Shown here piece by piece: positions 8,795 through 17,218 of a DNA stretch of 64,000 bases; the stretch's first letter is position 1; each line of letters opens with the position of its first letter. Location: NCBI RefSeq assembly GCF_031569985.1, contig NZ_JAMQKA010000006.1, positions 62,001 through 126,000 on the forward strand, given 5' to 3'. The position numbers and the translations under genes were made by a program. The notes under the pieces were generated by a model. It saw nothing but the letters and a program-made list of their open reading frames with translations. It did no database searches and was not told where the DNA came from. This DNA is from JAMQKA01 sp031569985. GTDB taxonomy: Bacteria > Bacteroidota > Rhodothermia > Balneolales > Balneolaceae.

Positions 8795-9123
8795 TTGGCT
8801 GCGCCTTTGAATTAGTGAATTGTTGCTTGAAGATGAGAAACAAATTCGGATTGCCCAAAATATTCATTTTGGCAGTGGGCTTTGAAGTACTGTTGTTTTG
8901 ATCTCTCCAACACCCACTCATGATTACAACAGACTTGTGGTGAGATATTTCAAAGCCCGCTCGTTAAGAGAATCCGGGTTATTATAAAAAAACAGGAATG
9001 TCAGAATGAGTAAATAAGTTTAGGTGTGTAATTAAAAAGACAAAAGACTCTTAAATATGTGTATGCGCCCGTTGCTGGTTCCTGAAGCTTTTTGCAAAAC
9101 AAGAACTATTAAGATGCAATACG
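8795..9123. other. Intergenic region after gdhA with nested inverted repeats
   Basis: No gene is seen. It holds CCAAAA-N6-TTTTGG at 8855-8872; a 13-nt inverted repeat (AGTGGGCTTTGAA 8874-8886 with TTCAAAGCCCGCT 8949-8961, one G-T mismatch) enclosing CTGTTGT (8890-8896) and ACAACAG (8926-8932); and an 11-nt piece AATCCGGGTTA at 8971-8981 equal to the end of the MITE-like repeat found elsewhere in the window. The A-rich palindrome at 9037-9052 is listed separately. The long hairpin could act as a 3' structured element for gdhA. Confidence 0.4.
9037..9052. promoter_or_regulatory. AAGA-N8-TCTT palindrome, site 1
   Basis: AAGA-CAAAAGAC-TCTT, flanked by TTAAA on the left and AAATA on the right, 72 nt before the start of the SpoIIAA-like gene. 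It shares AAGACAAAA-x-ACTCTTAAA with site 2 at 17488. Candidate operator of a dimeric regulator; the regulator is unknown. Confidence 0.45.
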
Positions 9124-9498
9124 ATGATTACGATTGATGAAAAGCCACCGGAAATACTGGAAGTAAACATATCCGAAATTTTTAGTCGTGGAGATATTGA
9201 TCAGCTGGCTCCAACGCTTAAAAAGTATGCACGCAATTCGGTCCGGCCCCGGCTCTTGTTGATTGCAAGTGATTTCCAGGGCTGGTACGGGGCGGGCCCT
9301 TGGTGGAGCGATCTGAAACTGGACGATGAATGTGATTGCAATGTGGATTTTCAGCGTATTGCCTTAATAGGAGACCCGATTTGGAAGGTTTGGCTGACCA
9401 CCTTGATAAGCTCGTTTACACCCGGTGAAATTAAATTCTTTACATCCAACGAGATTTCGAAGGCGCGCAAATGGCTGAACAGCCAGGATACAACCTGA
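9124..9498 (+). CDS. SpoIIAA-like protein
   Basis: A 124-residue protein with the SpoIIAA-like (STAS-fold) pattern: alternating strands and helices, RPRLLLIASDFQGWYGAG in the middle and RIALIGDPIWKVWL before the last helix. This family has unknown function and is often found as single-domain proteins near stress or redox genes. It heads a run of plus-strand genes; the next start (9550) lies 51 nt downstream. A palindrome of the recurring A-rich type lies 72 nt upstream. Confidence 0.7.
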   Translation: MITIDEKPPEILEVNISEIFSRGDIDQLAPTLKKYARNSVRPRLLLIASDFQGWYGAGPWWSDLKLDDECDCNVDFQRIALIGDPIWKVWLTTLISSFTPGEIKFFTSNEISKARKWLNSQDTT

Positions 9499-9549
9499 TT
9501 GAGCAAGCACATTAGAATTAACCTGACAACTGGACAAGAGGTGATAACC

Positions 9550-10947
9550 ATGATTGTACATGACTTAGCTAAGTTTGTAACCAAGGCAACATATCATAAT
9601 TTATCAGATGAGGCAGTTAAGCAACTAAAAATAAGGCTTCTTGATTCGTTGGGAACAGCAATTGGAGCCATTGAGGGACCACCTGTGCAGGGGATCCGAA
9701 AGATGATTGATGATTATCTTGGCGGCTCCCATTTAAGCACTTTAATCGGCGGTGGAAAAACCACGCCGGAGCGTGCGGCTCTATATAACAGCGGCTTGGT
9801 CCGCTACTTAGATTTTAATGACAGCTACCTGGCCAAAGGCGAAACTTGTCACCCGAGCGATAACATCGGCTCCATTCTGGCGGCCGGTGAAACGACCAAC
9901 CTCAGCGGCAAGGATTTTCTGACAGCACTGGCGGTCGCTTACCAGGTGCAGTGTCGCCTCAGCGATGAAGCGCCGGTACGTGATAAAGGATTCGACCACA
10001 CCACCCAGGGCTCATATGCTGTTGCAGCCGGTGTTTCTAAAGCACTGGGATTGGACGAAGATAAAACAGCGAACGCTATCGCCATTGCCGGTACCGCCCT
10101 GAACGCCCTGCGTGTCACGCGAACGGGAGCACTCTCAAACTGGAAAGGGCTGGCTTATCCCCATACAGCATTCGGGGGTACCCATGCCGCCCTGCTGGCG
10201 AAGCATGGCATTACTGGTCCGCCCGCCGTATTTGAAGGCAATAAGGGCTTTATGGATTCGATCGCCGGGGAGTTCTCCATCGATTGGAGGAATGAAGATC
10301 TGGAGCGGGTGACCGATACCATCATTAAGAAATACAATGCCGAAATCCATTCGCAATCTTCCATCGAAGGAATGATTGAGCTCAAGGTTGAAAAGAGCTT
10401 TACGGCTGATGAGGTGGAGCAAATTGAGATCGAGATCTTTGATGTGGCGTATCACATTATCGGCGGCGGTGAAGAAGGCGACAAAACGATTGTCCGCAAC
10501 AAGGAGGAAGCCGACCACAGCCTGCAATACATGGTATCGGCCGCCCTGTTGGATGGGCAGGTTATGCCTGAACAATATCGACAAAAACGCATTGAAGCCG
10601 ATGACATCCAATCGTTGCTGCAAAAAGTGAAGGTTTCTCCCAAGCAGGAGTACAGCGATCGCTTTCCTGATGAGATGCCGGCCCAAATCACCGTGCATCT
10701 GATGAACGGCCAAACGTACGAGACTGAGAAAAACGACTACGAAGGATTTCACACGCGACCGATGAGCTGGGAGACGATCATCCAAAAATTTGAAGGGTTG
10801 GCCGAGCCCTATACCTCACCAAAATTACGAGAACAGATAATAAACCACGTCAAGAATTTTGAGAACCACAAAGTAACAGACTTAATGGGTCTGCTGAAAA
10901 ATGTTGAACTCACGTCTATTACTACAATCCCTACAATGAATAACTAA
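9550..10947 (+). CDS. MmgE/PrpD family protein
   Basis: A 465-residue protein of the 2-methylcitrate dehydratase family (MmgE/PrpD). Seen: LLDSLGTAIGAI near the start, RYLDFNDSYLAKGETCHPSDN, and GIAGTALNALRVTRTGALSNWKGL-like core segments. I chose the ATG at 9550, preceded by AGAGGTG, over the in-frame TTG at 9499, which would abut the previous stop. PrpD dehydrates 2-methylcitrate; MmgE-type paralogues act on other citrate-like acids. No prpB/prpC lies nearby, so the substrate is unknown. The next gene (ComA-like) follows after 14 nt. Confidence 0.85.
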   Translation: MIVHDLAKFVTKATYHNLSDEAVKQLKIRLLDSLGTAIGAIEGPPVQGIRKMIDDYLGGSHLSTLIGGGKTTPERAALYNSGLVRYLDFNDSYLAKGETCHPSDNIGSILAAGETTNLSGKDFLTALAVAYQVQCRLSDEAPVRDKGFDHTTQGSYAVAAGVSKALGLDEDKTANAIAIAGTALNALRVTRTGALSNWKGLAYPHTAFGGTHAALLAKHGITGPPAVFEGNKGFMDSIAGEFSIDWRNEDLERVTDTIIKKYNAEIHSQSSIEGMIELKVEKSFTADEVEQIEIEIFDVAYHIIGGGEEGDKTIVRNKEEADHSLQYMVSAALLDGQVMPEQYRQKRIEADDIQSLLQKVKVSPKQEYSDRFPDEMPAQITVHLMNGQTYETEKNDYEGFHTRPMSWETIIQKFEGLAEPYTSPKLREQIINHVKNFENHKVTDLMGLLKNVELTSITTIPTMNN

Positions 10948-10961
10948 AGGAAGTACCTATT

Positions 10962-11786
10962 ATGGCCGACGAAAAAACATTCGACTTCTTAAATAAAAAC
11001 GAACGAGAACCCAAACCACGCAAAACAGGCATTACCGAAATCCGTGGCCCCTATTATGCCGTAATGGGCAAGCGATACCTCCAGGATATCATGGAAACGA
11101 TGGGCGAACACGTGGACTCGCTGAAGTTTTCCGGCGGATCTTTTTCCATCATGCCCAAAAAATCGGTACAAGAGCTTATCGATATCGCCCACGAGCACGA
11201 CGCGCTGGTATCCACCGGCGGATTCATGGAATATATTCTTACCCAGGGTAAAGAGTCCGTGGACAAATACATTGACACCTGCAAGGAGTACGGTTTTGAT
11301 ATCATCGAACTTTCGGCCGGCTTCATAACGCTTCCTACTGATGACTGGCTGCGCCTGATCGAGAAGGTGCAGGAGGCGGGACTTAAAGCTAAGCCTGAAA
11401 TTGGTATCCAGTTTGGAGCCGGAGGAGATACTGCTCAGGGCGAGCTGGAATCCGAAGGTACGCTCGATACTGGCTATGCCGTGAAGCAGGCGAAACGCTT
11501 TGTAGATGCCGGAGCCTATATGATCATGATCGAATCGGAAGGTATCACCGAAAATGCCGACCCGTGGAGAACTGATGTTCCGGCCGCCTTCATTAACGAA
11601 ATCGGTCTGGAAAAGCTGATGTTTGAAGCGGCTGATCCGGAAGTATTCGCCTGGTACATCAAGAATTATGGTCCCGAAGTAAATATGTTCGTGGACCATA
11701 GTCAGATCGTACAGCTTGAAACGCTTCGCCGCGGCATCTGGGGCACCAAAAGCCTCTGGGGACGCGTGCTTACGTATAAGGACTAA
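10962..11786 (+). CDS. ComA-type phosphosulfolactate synthase-like protein
   Basis: A 274-residue TIM-barrel protein of the ComA/HSA32 family. Landmarks are DSLKFSGGSFSIMPK, VSTGGFMEYIL, GFDIIELSAGFITLP, KPEIGIQFGAGGD and MIMIESEGITE, matching barrel strands with acidic residues. In methanogens and some bacteria ComA joins sulfite to phosphoenolpyruvate to make phosphosulfolactate; plant and bacterial relatives (HSA32) have other or unknown roles. No comB or comC is in the window, so coenzyme M or sulfolactate synthesis is not supported. It is tightly linked to MmgE/PrpD and a thioesterase. Confidence 0.82.
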   Translation: MADEKTFDFLNKNEREPKPRKTGITEIRGPYYAVMGKRYLQDIMETMGEHVDSLKFSGGSFSIMPKKSVQELIDIAHEHDALVSTGGFMEYILTQGKESVDKYIDTCKEYGFDIIELSAGFITLPTDDWLRLIEKVQEAGLKAKPEIGIQFGAGGDTAQGELESEGTLDTGYAVKQAKRFVDAGAYMIMIESEGITENADPWRTDVPAAFINEIGLEKLMFEAADPEVFAWYIKNYGPEVNMFVDHSQIVQLETLRRGIWGTKSLWGRVLTYKD

Positions 11787-11809
11787 ACTTCAAGATCCTA
11801 TTTAAAACG

Positions 11810-12547
11810 ATGTTTCAAAAGCAGTTTAACTTACGATACTTCGAGATGGGTCAGCATGGGGTAGCAACTCCCGTTACCATCTTAACCCTGCTGGAAGAAG
11901 CGGCTGCAGATCACTGTTTGTCTATAGGGCATAGCCTGTACGACCTCCTTGAAAAAGGGATCGGATGGGTGTTACTCTCAGGACGCATGGTGATGGAGCG
12001 TTATCCACGATACAAGGAAAAGATCACGATTAAAACCTGGCTGTCTGAAGTCAGAACATTCAGAGGCACCAGAGAAAACCTGATTCTTGACGAAGAGGAA
12101 AACATCATTGGCAGAGCTAAAGGGCTCTGGCTGTTTTTTGATATCAAAAGAAGAAGACCCAAGAGAATTTTTGAGGATATTCTGAAAAAATGGACCATTA
12201 ATACCGATAAAAGTATTAACGAGGAGACCCAAAAGATTGAGCCCCTGGAGTCGGCATTATACAGGAATGAATTTATCGTACACCGGTATGATATGGATTC
12301 AAACGAACATGTCAATAATCTGCGATATTTGCAGTGGGCTATGGAGTCTATACCAGATGAAATAAGAGATCACTGTTATCTACATACTATTGATGGACAC
12401 TTTGTCGGAGAAGCTCATTACGGACATACCGTTGAGTCATTAACCGAACCGGATAACAAGGAAAAAACATTCATGCATACTATACGAGACGTAGATAGTA
12501 ACCAAGTCTGCTCCACTGCCATAACTATATGGAAAGATCACAAATAA
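11810..12547 (+). CDS. Acyl-ACP thioesterase (FatA-like)
   Basis: A 245-residue protein with tandem hot-dog folds. The first has GWVLLSGRMVMERYPRYKEK; the second has the catalytic-type RYDMDSNEHVNNLRYL (Asn-x-His-Val-Asn-Asn). Members cleave acyl-ACP to release free fatty acids. It begins 23 nt after the ComA-like gene and is followed 21 nt later by an AhpD-like gene, so it belongs to the same transcription unit. Chain-length preference cannot be read from sequence. Confidence 0.85.
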   Translation: MFQKQFNLRYFEMGQHGVATPVTILTLLEEAAADHCLSIGHSLYDLLEKGIGWVLLSGRMVMERYPRYKEKITIKTWLSEVRTFRGTRENLILDEEENIIGRAKGLWLFFDIKRRRPKRIFEDILKKWTINTDKSINEETQKIEPLESALYRNEFIVHRYDMDSNEHVNNLRYLQWAMESIPDEIRDHCYLHTIDGHFVGEAHYGHTVESLTEPDNKEKTFMHTIRDVDSNQVCSTAITIWKDHK

Positions 12548-12568
12548 ATCCTAAAACAGAACCAAATT

Positions 12569-12925
12569 ATGAGTACTAACAACCAACACATTTTTCCACC
12601 GGCAACACCCGAAATGTCAAAAAAGCGCGCTGATTTAGCACCTGACCAAGTAAAGGCCTTTCGCAATTTTAACAAGGAGGTCTTCAAAAAGGGCGCTCTG
12701 GACAAAAAAACCAAACAGCTAATTGCAGTTGCCTCTGCGCATATTACCCAGTGTCCCTACTGTATAAAAGGTCATACCAAACAGGCCAAGCAAAAAGGTG
12801 CTACCAATGAAGAAATTATGGAGGCCATCTGGGTGGCGTCAGAAATGCGTGCCGGGGCAGCTTACGCGCATGCGGCACTGGCCCTGGATGAGATGGAAAA
12901 AGTGGATGAAAACAACAACGAATAA
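12569..12925 (+). CDS. AhpD-like carboxymuconolactone decarboxylase family protein
   Basis: A 118-residue all-alpha protein with the AhpD-type redox motif QCPYCIKGHTKQAKQ (Cys-Pro-Tyr-Cys followed by His). Such proteins act as peroxide-related disulfide reductases or decarboxylases. It is the first of three CMD-family genes between 12569 and 18823, each with different Cys environments. It is part of the operon running from the MmgE/PrpD gene. Confidence 0.85.
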   Translation: MSTNNQHIFPPATPEMSKKRADLAPDQVKAFRNFNKEVFKKGALDKKTKQLIAVASAHITQCPYCIKGHTKQAKQKGATNEEIMEAIWVASEMRAGAAYAHAALALDEMEKVDENNNE

Positions 12926-12935
12926 GTAAAACTAT

Positions 12936-13427
12936 ATGAACTTGTGGGCACCACATATCCATTATACGGCCACGGCCATCCATATTTTTGCCGGTGTATT
13001 TTGGCTGGGCTGGATGTTTTTCCTGTTTTTGGTATTGCGGCCGGTTGCCGCGCGGGTTACGGGCGGCAATCCCGGGAAAATCATGAAGCCCATTCGCAGG
13101 CGCGTTCGCAAGATTGTGTTTTGGATCATCACCATTCTTCTGTTGACCGGCTTGTACAATATGGGCTACCGCGGTTTGCTGGACTGGTCGGTACTGACCG
13201 GTACAGCGGTGGGTCACCGCATGCTGTGGAAGCTGGGAGCGGCGGCCATCCTGTTTGCCGTTTATTACCTGGCCCCTATTGTTATGGGAGGAACATCCGA
13301 TGGCAAAGATGATAACTGCCACAGTGCGCCTCATCCTATGGCCAAAAAGGTAACCATGCTTATGCATGTCCTTGCTTTTTCTGCAGGTGTGACTGCGGCC
13401 TATTTGGGAATTACTATTGGTGGATAG
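12936..13427 (+). CDS. CopD-like four-helix membrane protein
   Basis: A 163-residue protein with four hydrophobic helices. Conserved-looking residues: HIHYTATAIHIFAGVFWLGWMFF at the first helix, GTAVGHRMLWKLG before the third, and MLMHVLAFSAG in the fourth, i.e. a His in or next to most helices. This matches small CopD/DUF-type integral membrane proteins that may bind haem or copper. It starts 10 nt after the AhpD-like gene. The metal is not determined. Confidence 0.65.
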   Translation: MNLWAPHIHYTATAIHIFAGVFWLGWMFFLFLVLRPVAARVTGGNPGKIMKPIRRRVRKIVFWIITILLLTGLYNMGYRGLLDWSVLTGTAVGHRMLWKLGAAAILFAVYYLAPIVMGGTSDGKDDNCHSAPHPMAKKVTMLMHVLAFSAGVTAAYLGITIGG

Positions 13428-13455
13428 TAGAAATGTGAATTGAAACCGGATTATT

Positions 13456-13917
13456 ATGGAACCGCGAATTGATTACTGGAACAAGGCACCCGATGCCCTG
13501 AAAGGCATGGTGAATCTTGAAAAGACTGTAAAGGAATCAGATCTGGAAATATCACTGATTGAATTGGTGAAGCTGAGGGCCTCACAGATTAACGGCTGTG
13601 CCTACTGTATTGATATGCATACCAAGGATGCGCGCCAGGCAGGGGAAACCGAACAGCGTCTTTATGCATTAAATGCCTGGCAGGAAACTAATTTTTACAG
13701 CGACCGAGAGCGTGCAGCCTTAAAGTGGACTGAGGCACTAACAGAAATTTCGGATCGTCATATCACGGATGAGCTGTATGAATCCGTTCAAGAGCATTTC
13801 AGCGAGGACGAGATGATCATTTTAACCCTGTCCATCGTGGCAATTAACGGCTGGAACCGCTTGGCTATTGGATTTGGAACCGTTCCAGGTAGTTACAAAC
13901 CTGAGCTTGCTAATTAA
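13456..13917 (+). CDS. AhpD-like carboxymuconolactone decarboxylase family protein (second)
   Basis: A 153-residue protein with the motif NGCAYCIDMHTKDARQAGE (Cys-x2-Cys followed by His). The size and a C-terminal INGWNRLAIGFGTVPG segment are typical of AhpD-core proteins that scavenge peroxide or alkyl peroxide with a thiol relay. It precedes the DUF488 gene by 10 nt. It is more canonical than the first copy, with a full ~150-residue length. Confidence 0.88.
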   Translation: MEPRIDYWNKAPDALKGMVNLEKTVKESDLEISLIELVKLRASQINGCAYCIDMHTKDARQAGETEQRLYALNAWQETNFYSDRERAALKWTEALTEISDRHITDELYESVQEHFSEDEMIILTLSIVAINGWNRLAIGFGTVPGSYKPELAN

Positions 13918-13927
13918 AACTGAGCCA

Positions 13928-14281
13928 ATGGCTATCCAGTTAAAGCGGATTTACGACGATCCCTCGGAAGATGACGGTTACCGCGTCCTGGTGGACAGGC
14001 TGTGGCCTCGGGGCGTATCCAAGGAAGCAGCCCGGCTGAACGAGTGGTGTAAAGATATTGCTCCCTCTACCGAGCTGCGCAAGTGGTTTGATCACGATCC
14101 CGAAAAGTTTGAAGAGTTTGCGAAACGCTACAAGACCGAACTTACAGGTCGGGAAGAGGTGGTAGAGTCTCTGCTGGATATTGCACAGCAACAACGGCTT
14201 ACGTTGTTGTTTGCTGCCAAAGATGAGGTACACAATCATGCCGTAGTTTTGAAGGAGTTTCTGGACACCTATGCGAGTTAA
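13928..14281 (+). CDS. DUF488 family protein
   Basis: A 117-residue protein with RIYDDPSEDDGYRVLVDRLWPRGVSKE near the start, WFDHDPEKFEEFAKRY in the middle and TLLFAAKDEVHNHAVVLKEFL at the end, all hallmarks of DUF488. The function of the family is unknown. I chose the ATG at 13928, which gives the standard N-terminus; an in-frame start at 13868 would overlap the preceding gene. It closes the 9550-14281 run. Confidence 0.85.
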   Translation: MAIQLKRIYDDPSEDDGYRVLVDRLWPRGVSKEAARLNEWCKDIAPSTELRKWFDHDPEKFEEFAKRYKTELTGREEVVESLLDIAQQQRLTLLFAAKDEVHNHAVVLKEFLDTYAS

Positions 14282-14367
14282 TTACCAACAATGAAAGTGG
14301 CCTTGTGAGGTTGTAGCTGAGCTGAAAAATTTAAAGACACCTAATCGGAAATTAAATATTTAAAATT

Positions 14368-14562
14368 ATGTGTAATCAATTAAAAACACTCTCCGACAAT
14401 CAGCTGGAGCACCTTATCAAAAATGCCATTGATGAATACCACGGCGAAGATTACAGCTATACCATTAAAGATCTCAGTTCTCCAGACGTCAATTCCACCG
14501 AGCAGAAACTCACGTTTAAAGTGGAAATAAGATGCAGCGAAAAAAACAATTACGCTCACTAA
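14368..14562 (+). CDS. Small hypothetical protein
   Basis: A 64-residue hydrophilic protein starting MCNQLKTLSDNQ, with a predicted helix then two strands (KLTFKVEIRC). I do not recognise it. It is kept because it lies in the same orientation as its neighbours, in an 86-nt gap after DUF488, and is followed by the next gene 20 nt downstream. No membrane segment or signal. Confidence 0.4.
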   Translation: MCNQLKTLSDNQLEHLIKNAIDEYHGEDYSYTIKDLSSPDVNSTEQKLTFKVEIRCSEKNNYAH

Positions 14563-14582
14563 TAAAACAAATACACAGAATT

Positions 14583-14906
14583 ATGAGAAAATATGTATTC
14601 ACGATAGCACTCGGAATCGTCTTGCTGGTAGCCGGAACAGCATTTATTTCATTTCAAGATAGCGATACAATCGATATGGCCAAGCAGGATGAGCTGTCAC
14701 TAATTACCAACACGCCCGAAGAAGGGTTCCAGGTAGCGGTACAGCTGGCCAGGAAAGGAGTAACGACTACGCAGCCGGACAAAGATGTGCTGTTTATGCT
14801 GCGGGATGTGTACTCCAAAGACCCCGATGCGCTTATTGCCAGCTCGCATGTCATCGCCGTGCATTATCAAACTGTGGCGGCTGCCAATAATTATTGGCGT
14901 GAATAG
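14583..14906 (+). CDS. Small exported or membrane-anchored hypothetical protein
   Basis: A 107-residue protein. Residues 1-22 form a hydrophobic N-terminus (MRKYVFTIALGIVLLVAGTAF) that serves as signal or anchor. The rest is soluble, with EEGFQVAVQLARKGVTT and KDPDALIASSHVIAVHY helices. The start at 14583 was preferred over an upstream in-frame start because it places the hydrophobic segment at the N-terminus. No family was recognised. Confidence 0.5.
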   Translation: MRKYVFTIALGIVLLVAGTAFISFQDSDTIDMAKQDELSLITNTPEEGFQVAVQLARKGVTTTQPDKDVLFMLRDVYSKDPDALIASSHVIAVHYQTVAAANNYWRE

Positions 14907-14922
14907 CTAAAAAGAAATCATT

Positions 14923-15423
14923 ATGGATGATTCAGAAATGCCTGTTGAGCCTATTTGCGTTTTTTACGGAACTACGACCGGCAACAGCGAGATGTTAGCC
15001 GAAGAAACAACCGAGAAACTTCGCGAAATGGGTTTTCCGGCAACACTTTCCAGTACGGAGGGAGTTACCGCCGGCGTGCTTTATCAGATGGGTACACTCC
15101 TGCTGTTAATGAGTACCGATAACGAGGGGGATCCCCCAATGATGGCAGAAAAATTCTATGAATCCCTGGCCGACAAAAAAGTGGCCGATTTAGATCACCT
15201 GTCGTTCAGCGTCCTGGCACTGGGAGATTCCTACTATCCCGATTTTTGTCAGGCGGGAAAGGATTTTGATCGCATGCTGGAGATGATGGGGGCGCACCGA
15301 CTCACCGAAAGAGTTGATTGTGATGTCCATTTCTGGACGCAATTTGAGAACTGGTTTATCAATGTGCGTTCGGCGCTTCTGAATAAGAGAAAAACGCTGG
15401 AGTGCTGTACCAGCATTGTGTAA
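14923..15423 (+). CDS. Flavodoxin-like FMN protein
   Basis: A 166-residue flavodoxin-fold protein. The FMN phosphate loop is FYGTTTGNSEMLAEE (near residues 9-23); the 60s-loop region has LLLMSTDNEGDPPMMAEKFYE; the 90s loop is VLALGDSYYPDFCQAG. These resemble the flavodoxin domains of CysJ/NOS reductases more than electron-carrier flavodoxins. A C-terminal ECCTS with two adjacent Cys is unusual. A low-potential carrier for nearby Fe-S enzymes, such as NadA, is possible but unproven. Confidence 0.82.
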   Translation: MDDSEMPVEPICVFYGTTTGNSEMLAEETTEKLREMGFPATLSSTEGVTAGVLYQMGTLLLLMSTDNEGDPPMMAEKFYESLADKKVADLDHLSFSVLALGDSYYPDFCQAGKDFDRMLEMMGAHRLTERVDCDVHFWTQFENWFINVRSALLNKRKTLECCTSIV

Positions 15424-15490
15424 GCCTATTATATGCGGAAAAAGATACGTCATTGACAAGCCGAATTGATCACTAAAATCCATCATCGAT

Positions 15491-16186
15491 ATGCCTTCAT
15501 TTTGGAAAGCATTACAATCGCAAGTGGGCCGCAAGATCTTGTCGGGCATTACCGGAATCGGGCTGATCCTGTTTGTTATTGTCCACCTTGCCGGTAACCT
15601 GACGCTCTTTGGCTCTGCCGAAGCGTTTAACAAGTACACCTACAGTCTTGAGAGCCTGGGCTGGATACTGTACGTGCTGGAAGCGGGACTGGCCCTGGCG
15701 TTTATCCTGCATGCCGGCGTTGGTATTTTCATCTGGCTGAAGCGCCGCCGTGCCAAGCCGGTCAAGTATAACAACTTCCAAAGCAAGGGCGGTCCGAGTC
15801 ATATCAACTGGTCGTCGCGTTCGGTTATCTTTACCGGAATCATACTGCTCGTATTTCTTGTGATTCATCTCGAAAATTTCAAATTCGGTGATGCCCAGAC
15901 CATTGTGGTTGACGGGCAGCAGATGCGCGACCTGAAGACGCTGGTGATCGATACTTTTCAAAGTCCATGGTATGCCTTTGGCTATACTTTTGTGATGATG
16001 GCCCTGGGTTTTCATATGGCCGACGGATTTTGGAGCGCTGTTACCTCGCTGTCGATGAAGTGGTCACGGTTTTCGGACCTGTTTTACCTAGTCAGCATCA
16101 TATTTGCCATACTGATGGCGATCGGTTTCCTGTTCATTCCCCTGTACATCTATATTACGGGTGGGCAGGGAGCACTAATTTCATAA
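15491..16186 (+). CDS. sdhC: Orphan succinate dehydrogenase cytochrome b558 subunit
   Basis: A 231-residue protein with five hydrophobic helices and haem-ligand-type His in IVHLAGNLTLFG, FILHAGVGIFIW, VIHLENFKFG and FHMADGFWSAV. This is the single-subunit diheme b558 type used by Bacteroidota. SdhA and SdhB are not adjacent, so this is either a second cytochrome copy or a locus split from its partners. It lies upstream of nadA by 60 nt. Confidence 0.85.
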   Translation: MPSFWKALQSQVGRKILSGITGIGLILFVIVHLAGNLTLFGSAEAFNKYTYSLESLGWILYVLEAGLALAFILHAGVGIFIWLKRRRAKPVKYNNFQSKGGPSHINWSSRSVIFTGIILLVFLVIHLENFKFGDAQTIVVDGQQMRDLKTLVIDTFQSPWYAFGYTFVMMALGFHMADGFWSAVTSLSMKWSRFSDLFYLVSIIFAILMAIGFLFIPLYIYITGGQGALIS

Positions 16187-16245
16187 TGACGAAATCACTG
16201 TAATCGAATAACACAGTAAAAAAATAAAGGACCCGTGTTGCTATT

Positions 16246-17187
16246 ATGACTAAGCAAGAAAAAATGGAAGCGATCCAACAACTCAAGAAAGAAAAGAAGG
16301 CACTCATACTGGCTCATAACTACCAGGTGCCGGATGTCCAGGACGTTGCTGATTTTATAGGCAGCTCGCTGGGACTGGCCCGCCGGGCCGAACGTACCGA
16401 CGCAGAGATCATTGTATTTTGCGGGGTACACTTTATGGCGGAGAGTGCCTCCATTATTTCGCGGGACAAAAAGGTGTTGATTCCCGACCTGGAAGCGGGC
16501 TGTTCACTGGCAGAGACGATCACCGCTGAACAGCTCAGGGACTGGAAAGCGAAACATCCCGGTGCAGTGGTCGTCTCTTATGTAAATACCTCTGCCGAGG
16601 TAAAGGCGGAAAGCGACTACTGTTGCACCTCTTCAAACGCCGTTCAAGTGGTCGAATCGATACCGGAAGACCGCGAGATTCTGTTTTTGCCCGACAAATT
16701 TCTGGGTACCTACATCGAAATGCAGACCGGGCGCGACCTGAATATCTGGGACGGCGTGTGCCACGTGCATGAGAAAATCGGGGAGCTGAACCTAGCAGAG
16801 GTGCAAGAAGAGCACCCCGATGCGGAAGTGCTGATCCATCCAGAGTGCGGTTGCTCCACTTCATGCATGATGCGATCTTCGATGTATTTTGACTGCAGCG
16901 ATGCGCACATCCACTCAACGGGCGGCATGATTGAACACGCTAAAGAATCAGAGGCCGATGAGTTTGTGGTGGCTACCGAAACCGGAATTTTATACCGCCT
17001 TGGCAAAGAGAATCCGGACAAGAAGTTTTATGCCGCCAATGAGGATTCGGTCTGCGAATTTATGAAGATGATCACGCTCGACAAGGTCTATGAGGCACTC
17101 AAGTACGAACAGTTTGAAGTTCGTGTGCCTGACCAGCTTGCCGAGCAGGCCCGGAAACCGATCGAGCGAATGCTGCAAATATCATAA
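16246..17187 (+). CDS. nadA: Quinolinate synthase
   Basis: A 313-residue enzyme joining iminoaspartate and dihydroxyacetone phosphate to quinolinate in NAD synthesis. Seen: LILAHNYQVPDVQDVADFIG, CGVHFMAESA, YVNTSAEVKAESDYCCTSSNA, HPECGCSTSCM and ETGILYRLGKENPDKKF, which include the three cluster-ligand Cys and the substrate loops. It needs an oxygen-labile [4Fe-4S] cluster. NadB is not in the window. The 84-residue gene 32 nt downstream may be co-transcribed. Confidence 0.93.
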   Translation: MTKQEKMEAIQQLKKEKKALILAHNYQVPDVQDVADFIGSSLGLARRAERTDAEIIVFCGVHFMAESASIISRDKKVLIPDLEAGCSLAETITAEQLRDWKAKHPGAVVVSYVNTSAEVKAESDYCCTSSNAVQVVESIPEDREILFLPDKFLGTYIEMQTGRDLNIWDGVCHVHEKIGELNLAEVQEEHPDAEVLIHPECGCSTSCMMRSSMYFDCSDAHIHSTGGMIEHAKESEADEFVVATETGILYRLGKENPDKKFYAANEDSVCEFMKMITLDKVYEALKYEQFEVRVPDQLAEQARKPIERMLQIS

Positions 17188-17218
17188 TTAACCTATTCCA
17201 ATTAATAATTATTTAGCT

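Noticed and set aside
8971..8981. Fifth copy of the MITE-like repeat
   Set aside because: Only 11 nt of one end match and no partner end was found upstream.
9059..9136. 26-codon ORF beginning M-C-M-R just before the SpoIIAA-like gene, read as a second Cys leader
   Set aside because: Only two Cys in total, no terminator hairpin follows, and it overlaps the next gene's start.
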